Shown here piece after piece: positions 7,945 to 15,433 of a stretch of DNA of 64,000 nt. The DNA is taken from NCBI GenBank assembly GCA_012719455.1, contig JAAYAJ010000064.1, positions 62,001 to 126,000 of the forward strand. Direction: 5' to 3'. Numbering within the stretch: position 1 is the first letter of the stretch; each line of letters begins with the position of its first letter. This DNA comes from Acidobacteriota bacterium. Its GTDB lineage: Bacteria > Acidobacteriota > UBA6911. The notes below the pieces were generated by a model. It worked only from the letters and a program-made list of their open reading frames with translations, had not been told where the DNA came from and ran no database searches. A program made the translations under genes and the position numbers.

Positions 7945-9687
7945 ATGGAAACGAGATCAAGGGAGACTGTCCGCATTGTCCTGGCGGTTGCCGTCATCGC
8001 CGCCGCGCTGATTTCATGGCTCCTCTCCGCGCGCGCGCCCGATATGCCCGTCAGCCGCGCCCCGCTTTCCTTCGACGCCGTACACGCGCTGGGGGCCGCG
8101 CGCGCATTCGTGACGGAGAACCCGAACCGGCTCTTCGGCAGCCTGGAGTCCCGGCAATCGAGCGGAACCCTGATCGACTCCCTCTCCGCGCTCGGTTACG
8201 AGGTGGAATTCATCCACTTCGACGCGAGGATCAAGAACCGCAACCGGGTGGGACGCAACGTGCTGGCGCTCAAGAAGGGAGCGTCCGAGGAGATCGTCGC
8301 CCTCGTCGCCCATTACGACACCGCCGCCACCACCGTCGAGGGGGGGATGAAAAACGGCGCCGCCGTCGGGGTGCTCCTGGAACTCGCCCGCGTGTTTTCC
8401 CAGGTCCCGACGCGCCGGAGCCTCCTCTTCGCCTTTACCGACGGGGGGGAGTGGGGGAACGTCGGCGCCGCGGATCTGGCGGCCGGGTATCCGCTGAAAG
8501 GGCACATCGTCGCACTCCTCTCGCTCGACCACGTGGCGGCGGGAGAGCTGGCTGCTTTCCGCCTGGGAGCGGCCGGGCGGAGGACGGGGTACGCGCCCCC
8601 CTGGCTGCGCCGCCTGGCGGCGGAGGCCGCTTCCGCCCAGGGCCTCGGCGTGCGGCAAGCTTCGGGACTCGTGGAAACAGTCGAACGGGCGCTCGCAGTC
8701 CCCCGCTCGGACCAGGGACCGTTCCTCGAGGCAGGCATCCCCGCCATCAACCTTGGAAGCGTATCGGCTGACCCCGTCCGCGTTCGGGAGCTGTTCCACT
8801 CGCCCGGCGACAGCATCGCCAACATCAAGCCGGAGAGCGTGCGCGCCTTCGGCTTGGCCGCAGAACGTCTCGCTCGCTCCCTGGACGAAGCTCCGACGAT
8901 CCCCCGCGAAGCGCCCGATGCCATCCTCCGAAAAAGCGGGAAATTCCTGGCGCTTCCCTGGGCCAGGGTCGTTCAGCTGTTGTGGTTTCTGCCGCTCGGT
9001 CTCTTTCTCTGGCGGTGCATCGCGGACGCGCGCGCCCATTTCGACGCCGCCCAGCTCACCAGGGAACTTTGGGCCGTGGCGGCCACATTCCTCCCCTTCC
9101 TGGTCCTTTTCCTCGGCATCCGGCTGGCAGGGGCGCTGCGCCTCCTGCCGACGTACCCCCTCTACCCGGCGACGGCGCGCGACCCAGCCCTCGCCAACCC
9201 GGACTGGAAGGTCCTCGGGGCCGTTTTCGGGGCCGCCATCCTCATCGCCTTCACCTCCTGGGCGGTGTGCAGGTACGCGCTCCAGGAATGGCCCCGGCCA
9301 CGGTATGCCGCCGCGAAAGCGGCGCTGCTTGCGCTCCTGGTCATCACCGTCGCCCTTGCTTTTGTGCGCAACTCCCACTGGGCGTGGCTCTTTTTGCTGC
9401 TCCCCGCGTGGTTGTGGACCCTGATCGGGCGCGCGCCCTCGTTGAAAGGGAGGGTGCTGGCGATTGCCGGAATCCTGGCCGGCGCGCTTCCCGCCCTCGC
9501 GGTGCTCCTCCGCCACGCCCATGAAATGTACCTGGGAAGCAACTACGTCTGGTACTACGCACTCGCCCTGCGGAACGGCCTGTTCACCCCGGCCGGATAT
9601 TTCCTGGGCGCACTTGCCGTCACCCTGGGCATCCGTTTCATCGCCATTCAGGGGCATTCACCGGCGCTCACGGATGGGCACCGGTGA
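7945..9687 (+). CDS. M28-like membrane protein with degenerate metal site
   Basis: 580 residues: an N-terminal signal anchor (about residues 10-27), an extracytoplasmic M28 aminopeptidase-like domain (about 45-310), then a polytopic C-terminal half with around six or more membrane helices. By-eye comparison with the M28 pattern finds the first His ligand (AHYD, His123), the SLDH Asp, and the final His (LFHSPGD). The bridging Asp of the usual G-A-D-D segment is absent (GGMKNGAA), and the usual DGEEWG reads DGGEWG, losing the general-base Glu. It is therefore probably inactive or altered. GAAGGAGGG precedes the ATG. Confidence 0.8.
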   Translation: METRSRETVRIVLAVAVIAAALISWLLSARAPDMPVSRAPLSFDAVHALGAARAFVTENPNRLFGSLESRQSSGTLIDSLSALGYEVEFIHFDARIKNRNRVGRNVLALKKGASEEIVALVAHYDTAATTVEGGMKNGAAVGVLLELARVFSQVPTRRSLLFAFTDGGEWGNVGAADLAAGYPLKGHIVALLSLDHVAAGELAAFRLGAAGRRTGYAPPWLRRLAAEAASAQGLGVRQASGLVETVERALAVPRSDQGPFLEAGIPAINLGSVSADPVRVRELFHSPGDSIANIKPESVRAFGLAAERLARSLDEAPTIPREAPDAILRKSGKFLALPWARVVQLLWFLPLGLFLWRCIADARAHFDAAQLTRELWAVAATFLPFLVLFLGIRLAGALRLLPTYPLYPATARDPALANPDWKVLGAVFGAAILIAFTSWAVCRYALQEWPRPRYAAAKAALLALLVITVALAFVRNSHWAWLFLLLPAWLWTLIGRAPSLKGRVLAIAGILAGALPALAVLLRHAHEMYLGSNYVWYYALALRNGLFTPAGYFLGALAVTLGIRFIAIQGHSPALTDGHR

Positions 9688-9693
9688 ATACCC

Positions 9694-10479
9694 CTATCCC
9701 AGCGCCACGTCGAGCGTCATCATGACCGCAAAGCCCAACATGGCGCCCATGGTCGCGATATCGGTGTTCTTTTCGGCCTGGGATTCGGGGATCAGTTCCT
9801 CGATGACGACGAACATCATGGCCCCGGCGGCGAACGAAAGCGCATAGGGGAGGATCGGGCGCATCCATAGCACGGCGGCGGCCCCCACCACCCCCGCGAT
9901 CGGCTCCACGATCCCCGACAGCTGCCCGTACAGGAAGCTCTTGCCCCGGGAGAGCCCCTCGCGCCGGAGGGGGACGGCTACGGCGATCCCCTCGGGGAAA
10001 TTCTGGATGCCGATGCCGAGCGCCAGCACCACCGCGGCGGAAACCGTGGCGGAGGAAAGACCGAAAGCCGCGGTTCCGAAGGCCACCCCCACGGCCAGCC
10101 CCTCGGGAATGTTGTGCAGGGTGATAGCCAGCACCAGCAGGACGCTCCGGCGCCACGAAGTGGGAATCCCCTCCGCCTCGTCGAGTTCCATGCCCGGGTG
10201 GAGGTGCGGCAGCACCCAATCGATCAGGCGCAGGAAAAGGCCGCCGAGCAGGAACCCTGTCACCGCAGGGACCCAGGACAGCGACCGGTTGGTTTCCTCC
10301 GCCATTTCGATGGCCGGAGCGAGCAGCGACCAGAAACTGGCCGCGATCATCACCCCGGCGGCAAACCCCAGCATGGCATCCAGCACCTTGCGATTGATGG
10401 TCTTGAAAAAGAAGACCACGGAGGCGCCGAGCGCGGTGGCGCTCCAGGTGAACAGGGTGGCCACCAGGGCCTGCATCAC
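9694..10479 (-). CDS. ZIP-family divalent metal transporter
   Basis: Inner-membrane metal (zinc/iron-type) importer of at least 261 residues with about eight membrane helices. Both signature metal-site helices are present: [10 protein letters not shown] in the fourth and QNFPEGIAV in the fifth. The annotated start is GTG at 10479, but no ribosome site precedes it. Ten codons further upstream, AGGAGG stands five bases before an in-frame ATC (10509-10507), and the peptide encoded there ([11 protein letters not shown]) matches the usual N-terminus of this family, so translation may begin at ATC. Convergent with the M28-like gene, six bases apart. Confidence 0.9.
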   Translation of the reverse strand: MMQALVATLFTWSATALGASVVFFFKTINRKVLDAMLGFAAGVMIAASFWSLLAPAIEMAEETNRSLSWVPAVTGFLLGGLFLRLIDWVLPHLHPGMELDEAEGIPTSWRRSVLLVLAITLHNIPEGLAVGVAFGTAAFGLSSATVSAAVVLALGIGIQNFPEGIAVAVPLRREGLSRGKSFLYGQLSGIVEPIAGVVGAAAVLWMRPILPYALSFAAGAMMFVVIEELIPESQAEKNTDIATMGAMLGFAVMMTLDVALG

Positions 10480-10813
10480 GGGATTCAGCGAGATGAACCA
10501 GTCTACGATGGGAACCTCCTAACGGGCCTGGAGTTTTTCGGCGACCGCATCGATTCGATGCACCTGTTCTCCGGCCGCATTTCTGACCTCCGCCGACGCA
10601 CGCCAAAGGAAGTCCAGCTTCCCGTCGGTCCATTGTTCGCCGTCGGCGCTTCCTTTTCACCCAGGCGGCCGGACCCCGCCGCCCGTCGCAGTGTTGATAT
10701 CATTATCCCCCAGGAAACGCCGAAAGCAAATGCGCCCCTTGCCTTCCCGGGCCCCATCGGGCAACCTACAGGGGAGTCCCGGGAGGCTGTCCGGGAACCA
10801 ACCGGGGGAGAAC
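10480..10813. other. Intergenic region without a recognised gene
   Basis: 334 bases between the divergent ZIP transporter and seleno-thioredoxin genes. It includes the probable N-terminal extension and ribosome site of the ZIP gene (to 10520). The rest should hold both promoters; I see no convincing -35/-10 pair and no conserved-looking reading frame. Confidence 0.5.
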
Positions 10814-11350
10814 ATGCCCATGGAAGCGAAAAACCGGTGCCCAAAATGCGGACACGGTTCGGATGAGGCGTTTGCCGAATGCCCCGGCCGCGGTGCGGAA
10901 CAGAATCCGGGGCCGGGTTATGCGAAAAACAAAATCACCCTCATCATGCTGCTCTTCCTCGCCGCCTGGGGGATATGGGCGTGGATCGGGCACGATTCCG
11001 GCGCCGGGAAGCGGGGCGCGCGCTCCGGGCTCCGGATCAGCGCGGGGGAGCGGGTCGACCTCGCCGCCCACCTGGCCGAGGGAGCGTACACGCTGTTTCT
11101 CTTCTACGCCGACTGGTGACCCTCCTGCCGCAAGATACTGCCTCAGTTGGAGGCGGCCGATGCACAATCCGATTTTTTCGAACTGCGGGAGATCGACATC
11201 ACCTCCTGGGAATCATCCGTGGCCGACCAGTACAACATCCGCAGCATCCCTCACTGCATGATCTACGGCCGTGAAGGCGAGTTGAAGGAATCGGGTCCGG
11301 ACGTCTGCTGGGCCGTCGTGGAGAACCCGTCGACCCTGCTGCGGCACTGA
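10814..11350 (+). CDS. Thioredoxin-like selenoprotein (in-frame TGA = Sec102)
   Basis: Read through TGA at 11117-11119, this frame encodes 178 residues. In order: a partial zinc-ribbon (CPKC at 9-12, CP at 23-24, last Cys lost), one membrane helix (about 41-58), and a thioredoxin fold (about 75-175). The fold has the strand TLFLFYADW before the site, W-U-P-S-C as the active site (Sec102, Cys105), and the cis-Pro loop SIPHC after it. TGA sits exactly at the nucleophilic Cys position of WCxxC, and homology continues in frame on both sides. A SECIS-type hairpin follows (11138-11156). The start is ATG at 10814 after GGGGGAG; ATG 10820 is an alternative. It should face the periplasm as a membrane-tethered disulfide or peroxide reductant. 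Automatic callers would report two fragments. Confidence 0.85.
11138..11156 (+). promoter_or_regulatory. Candidate bacterial SECIS element for Sec102
   Basis: CTGCCTC pairs with GAGGCGG (seven pairs, one G-U) around the loop AGTTG. The loop starts 25 bases after the TGA and has G among its first two bases. Both points match the known rules for bacterial SECIS hairpins that bind SelB. Confidence 0.75.
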
Positions 11351-11440
11351 CCCGCGGACTCCCGTTTTAGAGAGTACCCATCCTGCATGAAAACCGGTAT
11401 CATTGTTCCGGATGTCATAATTTGGCCTGGAGGAGACAAA

Positions 11441-11767
11441 GTGTTACAGATTACCGAAAAAGCAAGCGAGATGATCAAGCTTTACCTGAAGGACAGGGAA
11501 GAAGCCCCGTCCATCCGGCTCATGCTGAACGAAGGCGGTTGCTCGGGACCCTCCGTGGGCATGGTTCTGGATGAGTCAACGGATAAAGACGTGTCGTTTC
11601 AAGAGCATGGAATTACCGTGGTCGTGGACAAGGAATTCCTGGAACAGATCAAGCCCGTTACGATCGATTTCGTGTCAACCCCCATGGGAGAGGGGTTTCA
11701 AATCTCCTCCAACCTGCCGAAACCCGCGAACGCCTGCGGCTCCTGCGCCGGGTGCTGCAGCTCCTAA
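11441..11767 (+). CDS. HesB/IscA-like protein
   Basis: 108-residue HesB/IscA-like protein. The motif NEGGCSGPSVGM holds Cys34; in known HesB-like selenoproteins the same position is Sec, so this is the Cys form. The C-terminus is Cys-rich (CGSCAGCC, Cys99, 102, 105, 106). These Cys may bind iron or an Fe-S cluster. The start is GTG at 11441 because GGAGGA lies directly upstream; an ATG at 11387 in the same frame lacks support. It lies 90 bases after the seleno-thioredoxin and ends in a clear terminator, suggesting co-transcription and a shared redox role. Confidence 0.85.
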   Translation: MLQITEKASEMIKLYLKDREEAPSIRLMLNEGGCSGPSVGMVLDESTDKDVSFQEHGITVVVDKEFLEQIKPVTIDFVSTPMGEGFQISSNLPKPANACGSCAGCCSS

Positions 11768-11789
11768 TGCGATCGTAAACACTGCCGCC

Positions 11790-11827
11790 AAGGCCGGCGC
11801 CCGATGACCGGGCCCCGGCCTTTTTTT
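11790..11827 (+). terminator. Rho-independent terminator
   Basis: Stem AAGGCCGG/CCGGCCTT continues, across one mismatch, into GCCCG/CGGGC with loop ATGAC, and is followed by seven T. It ends the seleno-thioredoxin/HesB unit. Confidence 0.93.
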
Positions 11828-11890
11828 ACGTCCCCCGCCGCCGAGCACAAGAACCCTGGTTAAATCCCGGCCTGGCGGGAATCGTGGCCG

Positions 11891-12982
11891 TCAATCCCCT
11901 GAAATGGCGCGGTCCGGGGGAGTCTGACCGGGCCAGGCGGATCCGGGCAGGGAGGGAAGCTGGTGCGTCATGAGGCCCCGGATGGCCCGGTTGAATCCAT
12001 CCGGCTCCAAGGCCTCCAGGCGTTGCACCTCTCTCCCCACCTCCTCCATGACCCGGTCGTCCTCGGCCACCTCCAGGGGGATCAGCCCCGGGCAGGAGCG
12101 CTGGATCAGCGCGAACGCCTTCTGCCGCCCCGGGTCGAGGGCGAGAAACCGGTCGATTTCCGCAAGCATGGCCCCCTTGTCCCTGTCCAGGCGGCCGTCC
12201 ACCTGCATGAGCAGGTTGAGGCTGAAGTCGCCGCAGCGGAAATGGGTCGGCATTTCGTCGAGACTCTCCAGCAGCAGCCGGATCTCGGCCACGATCTCCA
12301 CATCCGTCATCGGCTCGAAGGCGCCCTCCCGCGTCATCCGCTCGAGCGGCGACAAGGGGTGGATGGCCAAGGTGCGCACGCGGATGTAATCGGGACGGAT
12401 CCGGTTGAGGATTGCGGCGGTCTCCAGGGCATGCTCCCGGCTCAGGCGGCGCCCCCCCACTCCCGGCATGATGTATTCGGAAAGCGAGATCCCGGAGGAG
12501 ACCACGTGCAACCCCCCGGCGAGGATATCGTCGGGGGTGTTCCCCTTCCGGATCAACTCGAGCACCTCGGCCGAGCCGCTTTCCATCCCCGAATGGATCC
12601 GGGCGAGCCCCGCCTCCCTCAGCCGCCCGAGGTCCTCCACGCTCTTCCCCTTCATGGTCTTGGCCCGCGCGTAGGTGGTCACGCGCCGGACCGAAGGAAA
12701 GCGCAGGCGGATATGGCCGATGATGTCGAGCAACTCGTCGGTGGGGACGACGAGGCTGTCGGCATCCTGCAGGAAGGCCGATACGGGGGCGCGACCGCGG
12801 GAGCCATAGAGCACGGCCATCTGATCGATATCCGCCTTGACCTCGGCCACGGAGCGCTTGGAGAATTTGAGCCCCTTGAAGGGGGGACAGATGTGGCAGC
12901 GGTTCCAGGGGCAGTTGCGGGTAACGCGCACCAGCAGACTGCCGGCCTCGTTGGGGGGACGGATGGCGCCTTGTTCGAACAT
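11891..12982 (-). CDS. Radical SAM protein
   Basis: Cytosolic radical S-adenosylmethionine enzyme of 363 residues. The cluster motif is RNCPWNRCHIC at about residues 23-33, a C-x4-C-x2-C spacing used by a subset of this superfamily, followed by a TIM-barrel-like body with glycine-rich SAM-binding stretches (SGMESGS, MPGVGG). AAGGAGT precedes the ATG. No biosynthetic neighbours point to a substrate. The two flanking operons encode unrelated functions, so its reaction remains unknown. Confidence 0.88.
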   Translation of the reverse strand: MFEQGAIRPPNEAGSLLVRVTRNCPWNRCHICPPFKGLKFSKRSVAEVKADIDQMAVLYGSRGRAPVSAFLQDADSLVVPTDELLDIIGHIRLRFPSVRRVTTYARAKTMKGKSVEDLGRLREAGLARIHSGMESGSAEVLELIRKGNTPDDILAGGLHVVSSGISLSEYIMPGVGGRRLSREHALETAAILNRIRPDYIRVRTLAIHPLSPLERMTREGAFEPMTDVEIVAEIRLLLESLDEMPTHFRCGDFSLNLLMQVDGRLDRDKGAMLAEIDRFLALDPGRQKAFALIQRSCPGLIPLEVAEDDRVMEEVGREVQRLEALEPDGFNRAIRGLMTHQLPSLPGSAWPGQTPPDRAISGD

Positions 12983-13116
12983 GGTTTCGGACTCCTTACA
13001 AAACGCTCCTGATCCGCCGGCTTCCGGAAGGGTCAGTCCGCCGCGCTTTCAGGATATGAACGAAGCCTCGAAGCGCTCAGGCCGCCCCCCGGTCCAGAAG
13101 GAGCGGAATGCGCCGT

Positions 13117-13986
13117 TCAGCGGGCAAACGTGAGCGGGGAGCGCAGCCGGAATTCCAGGATGGTCTCCGCCGGGATCTTGAGAGTTTCCCCCTTGGTGAT
13201 GACCTGGACCCCGGTGCCGACCGCGGCGCCAGAGGCGGCGCCGATAGCCGCCCCCCGGCCACCCCCCGCGATAGCGCCGATCACGGCGCCGAGCGCGGCG
13301 GTTCCGCCGACGGTCGCCGCGGTACGGTTGCCACGGCTGGCGCCGACTTCAGTGTAGTCGGAGGTGTCCAGGATGTGGGACCGGCCGTCAATGACCAGGT
13401 CGGTCAGTTCCAGGACCAGTTCCGATCGCCCGGTGAGCTTGCCCGATTCCCGGGCGAAGGCGATGCGCCCCTTCACCAGCGAGCCGCGGGGAGCCACGGT
13501 CCGGTCTCCGGAAACCAGCGGATCCTCGAGGACGGCCTCGAAGACATCCCCGACCCGGTTACGGTCGGTGTCAATGGCAGAGGTGGTCCGAACAATCACG
13601 GGGGTCCCCTCGGGGAAGACGATCTCCTCCGCGGCGGTCACAGCGGGGACGCGTGCCCGTTTCGCCATACGCCCAGTCTTGGCCGGAGGGAGCACTTCGG
13701 CTTCAGCCGCCTGCCCGTCGATCCGCCCGGCCGCCGCCCCCGCTTCAGGCACCTGCGCCTGGGTGGAGACCGTTTCCGGCTCCTCGAACGTAATCCGCTC
13801 GACGTCCGTGACTTGAAAGAGTTCCACCCTACCCAGGACGCGGAATTCGATGGTACGGGCGTCCCCGCGAATGAATTTCCCGGAGTACGCCGTTCCGTCC
13901 CTGAGCACGATCTGGTCGGCCCGGGCGATCCCCCCCAGGAGCATCGTCGCCGCAAACCCCGCCGCTATTATGGATTTCAGCCGCAT
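13117..13986 (-). CDS. Exported protein with glycine-zipper segment
   Basis: 289 residues starting at ATG 13986 (AAGGGGG upstream), with a signal peptide of about 22 residues. The N-terminal segment ([15 protein letters not shown]) resembles small beta-barrel (LSM-like) domains. A middle linker rich in Ala/Glu follows, then a beta-rich domain ([12 protein letters not shown] onward). Near the C-terminus is an Ala/Gly-rich stretch ([25 protein letters not shown], split by short polar residues) typical of glycine-zipper membrane-associating segments. I know no function for this arrangement; it may sit in the outer membrane or periplasm. Confidence 0.75.
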   Translation of the reverse strand: MRLKSIIAAGFAATMLLGGIARADQIVLRDGTAYSGKFIRGDARTIEFRVLGRVELFQVTDVERITFEEPETVSTQAQVPEAGAAAGRIDGQAAEAEVLPPAKTGRMAKRARVPAVTAAEEIVFPEGTPVIVRTTSAIDTDRNRVGDVFEAVLEDPLVSGDRTVAPRGSLVKGRIAFARESGKLTGRSELVLELTDLVIDGRSHILDTSDYTEVGASRGNRTAATVGGTAALGAVIGAIAGGGRGAAIGAASGAAVGTGVQVITKGETLKIPAETILEFRLRSPLTFAR

Positions 13987-14093
13987 ATGGAATCCCCCTT
14001 CCCTTTGGACAACCTGCGGGCACCGTGCCCTTAAAGTATGATGACCCCCGTGAATGGGGAATGCAACCTCTGCGCCCGACAAAATTCCGATCG

Positions 14094-14585
14094 CTAGATA
14101 ATTTGCTTATTTTGTTGATTTCGCTGGACTTCTCCCTGAAACCCGTAGCGCAGCACCTTGACCTTGACCATCCTGCGACCGAACTCGAGGCATTGCTCGT
14201 AGCTGGGATTGTAGATGTCGATGATCTTCCCCTTGACCAGCGCCCCGGTATCGAGGACCTGGTAAATGCCGCCCATGATGGGAGAATCGATGTATATCAT
14301 TGAACCCAAAGGGATAACCCTGGGATCCGCGGCCACGTGCCCGGGAGCCACCTGGATCCCGCTCTTGGTGATCCCGGTGACGCAATAAGCGGTGGCCTGA
14401 AACTTCTCCAGGTCCCGGGAAGCGGGAGAAGAATACGTAAGGCCGCCATTATTGGCTTGAGCATCAACAACCGGAGAGCATTCCCGGTGGGTGACGTGCA
14501 GCAGGCAGGCGAATCCCGCGATGACGACGAAAATACGGACGCGGCTCATTCGCCGCCAGTTCATGGATCGTTTTTCCTTTAGCAT
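14094..14585 (-). CDS. 3D-domain protein (MltA/RpfB-like barrel)
   Basis: 163-residue exported protein: a hydrophobic signal or anchor at about residues 14-30, then a 3D domain named after its conserved aspartates. Visible hallmarks are FQATAYC, VAADPRVIPLGS and VLDTGALVKGKIIDIY. This double-psi barrel occurs in lytic transglycosylases and resuscitation factors and is thought to act on peptidoglycan. No separate catalytic domain is attached. AAGAGGA precedes the ATG. A tandem TTGCGCAA palindrome lies about 95-110 bases upstream. Confidence 0.85.
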   Translation of the reverse strand: MLKEKRSMNWRRMSRVRIFVVIAGFACLLHVTHRECSPVVDAQANNGGLTYSSPASRDLEKFQATAYCVTGITKSGIQVAPGHVAADPRVIPLGSMIYIDSPIMGGIYQVLDTGALVKGKIIDIYNPSYEQCLEFGRRMVKVKVLRYGFQGEVQRNQQNKQII

Positions 14586-14678
14586 AAAGTCCTCTTATGC
14601 AAAAGGGGGAGTTCCCCCCTTCCGGCAATGATGTTATGAATCAGCAGCAGGAATCAGTGGGAAGGGAAAGAGGGGCGT

Positions 14679-14695
14679 TTGCGCAAATTGCGCAA
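14679..14695. promoter_or_regulatory. Tandem TTGCGCAA palindromes, possible operator
   Basis: Two copies of the self-complementary octamer TTGCGCAA are separated by a single A, giving a near-perfect 17-base dyad in the region upstream of the 3D-domain gene. The regulator is unknown. Confidence 0.35.
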
Positions 14696-14803
14696 CGAAA
14701 AATGAAAGGTTTTACAAAACTGTAACCAAACATGCGGAAAAGGCTACCAGAGGGGGTGCCGCATGGCAAATGTTATTTTTCAGGGGGGAGGGGGAGGGAT
14801 CCG

Positions 14804-14835
14804 GGCGGCAGGCGGGTCCGAACCCGCCTGCCGCC
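14804..14835 (-). terminator. 14-bp perfect hairpin downstream of the UGSC operon
   Basis: A 14-base stem (GGCGGCAGGCGGGT with its complement) closed by a four-base loop lies 16 bases after the last gene of the minus-strand operon. There is no T-tract, so it is probably a 3'-end hairpin or a terminator that needs another factor. Confidence 0.6.
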
Positions 14836-14850
14836 AACCATGAAGCGTTG

Positions 14851-15420
14851 TCAGTAGAGCCTGAAGAACAGCGTCCTGCCGCGGCCGGTGGCGCCCCCCG
14901 TATCCGGATCGAACACCATGACCGGCTTCGGGTCCTTCGCCTCCACAGCAAAGGCCACCCAGCCTTCGGTCGACCCGCCCGACTTAACGACCCCGGCCAG
15001 GGGCGGAGCCGGAACCTTGACCTGCACCGGCTCATACTCGGACAGCTCCTCCGAGAGCGCGACCCATTCGAGCGGCGACTTGCCGACGCTGAAGGTGAGG
15101 TTGTCGTTGACAACCCTCCCCTTCATTTCGAACTTGACCCGCGCCAGGAGGTATTCCATCCCCGCCCGGGGCGCCGGGTTGCCTGGATCGGCCGCCTTGA
15201 GACGCTCGAGCGCCTCCGGACCGCGCACGGTTTCGACCACGGTGATGGCGATGTCGTAGATGTTCGCATAGACCGATCCGAGTTCGATCATCGACCGCAC
15301 CCGGGAACCGATGGCAGCCGGTTTCGTCGAGGAATTCTCCTGTGCTGCCGCCGGCTCGATCCCGCCCACGGTCACCAACACCAGGATTCCCGCCACAAAC
15401 ATTGCGAATCTGCTTTTCAT
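14851..15420 (-). CDS. Exported DUF4352/telokin-like protein
   Basis: 189 residues with a clear signal peptide (MKSRFAMFVAGILVLV core, cleavage near A-A-A-Q). The mature part is beta-rich. Elements such as YLLARVKFEMKG, STEGWVAFAVEAKD and VMVFDPD recall the immunoglobulin-like DUF4352 family of secreted proteins, at low certainty. It starts 13 bases after the stop of the UGSC selenoprotein gene, with GGAAAGGGGG as ribosome site, so the two are surely co-transcribed and may work together outside the cytoplasm. Function unknown. Confidence 0.75.
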   Translation of the reverse strand: MKSRFAMFVAGILVLVTVGGIEPAAAQENSSTKPAAIGSRVRSMIELGSVYANIYDIAITVVETVRGPEALERLKAADPGNPAPRAGMEYLLARVKFEMKGRVVNDNLTFSVGKSPLEWVALSEELSEYEPVQVKVPAPPLAGVVKSGGSTEGWVAFAVEAKDPKPVMVFDPDTGGATGRGRTLFFRLY

Positions 15421-15433
15421 AGGTCCCCCTTTC

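Noticed and set aside
11117-11350. Reading the thioredoxin gene as a pseudogene or as two separate genes
   Set aside because: Frame and fold continue without indel across TGA, TGA sits at the catalytic Cys position, a SECIS-like hairpin follows, and selB is present.
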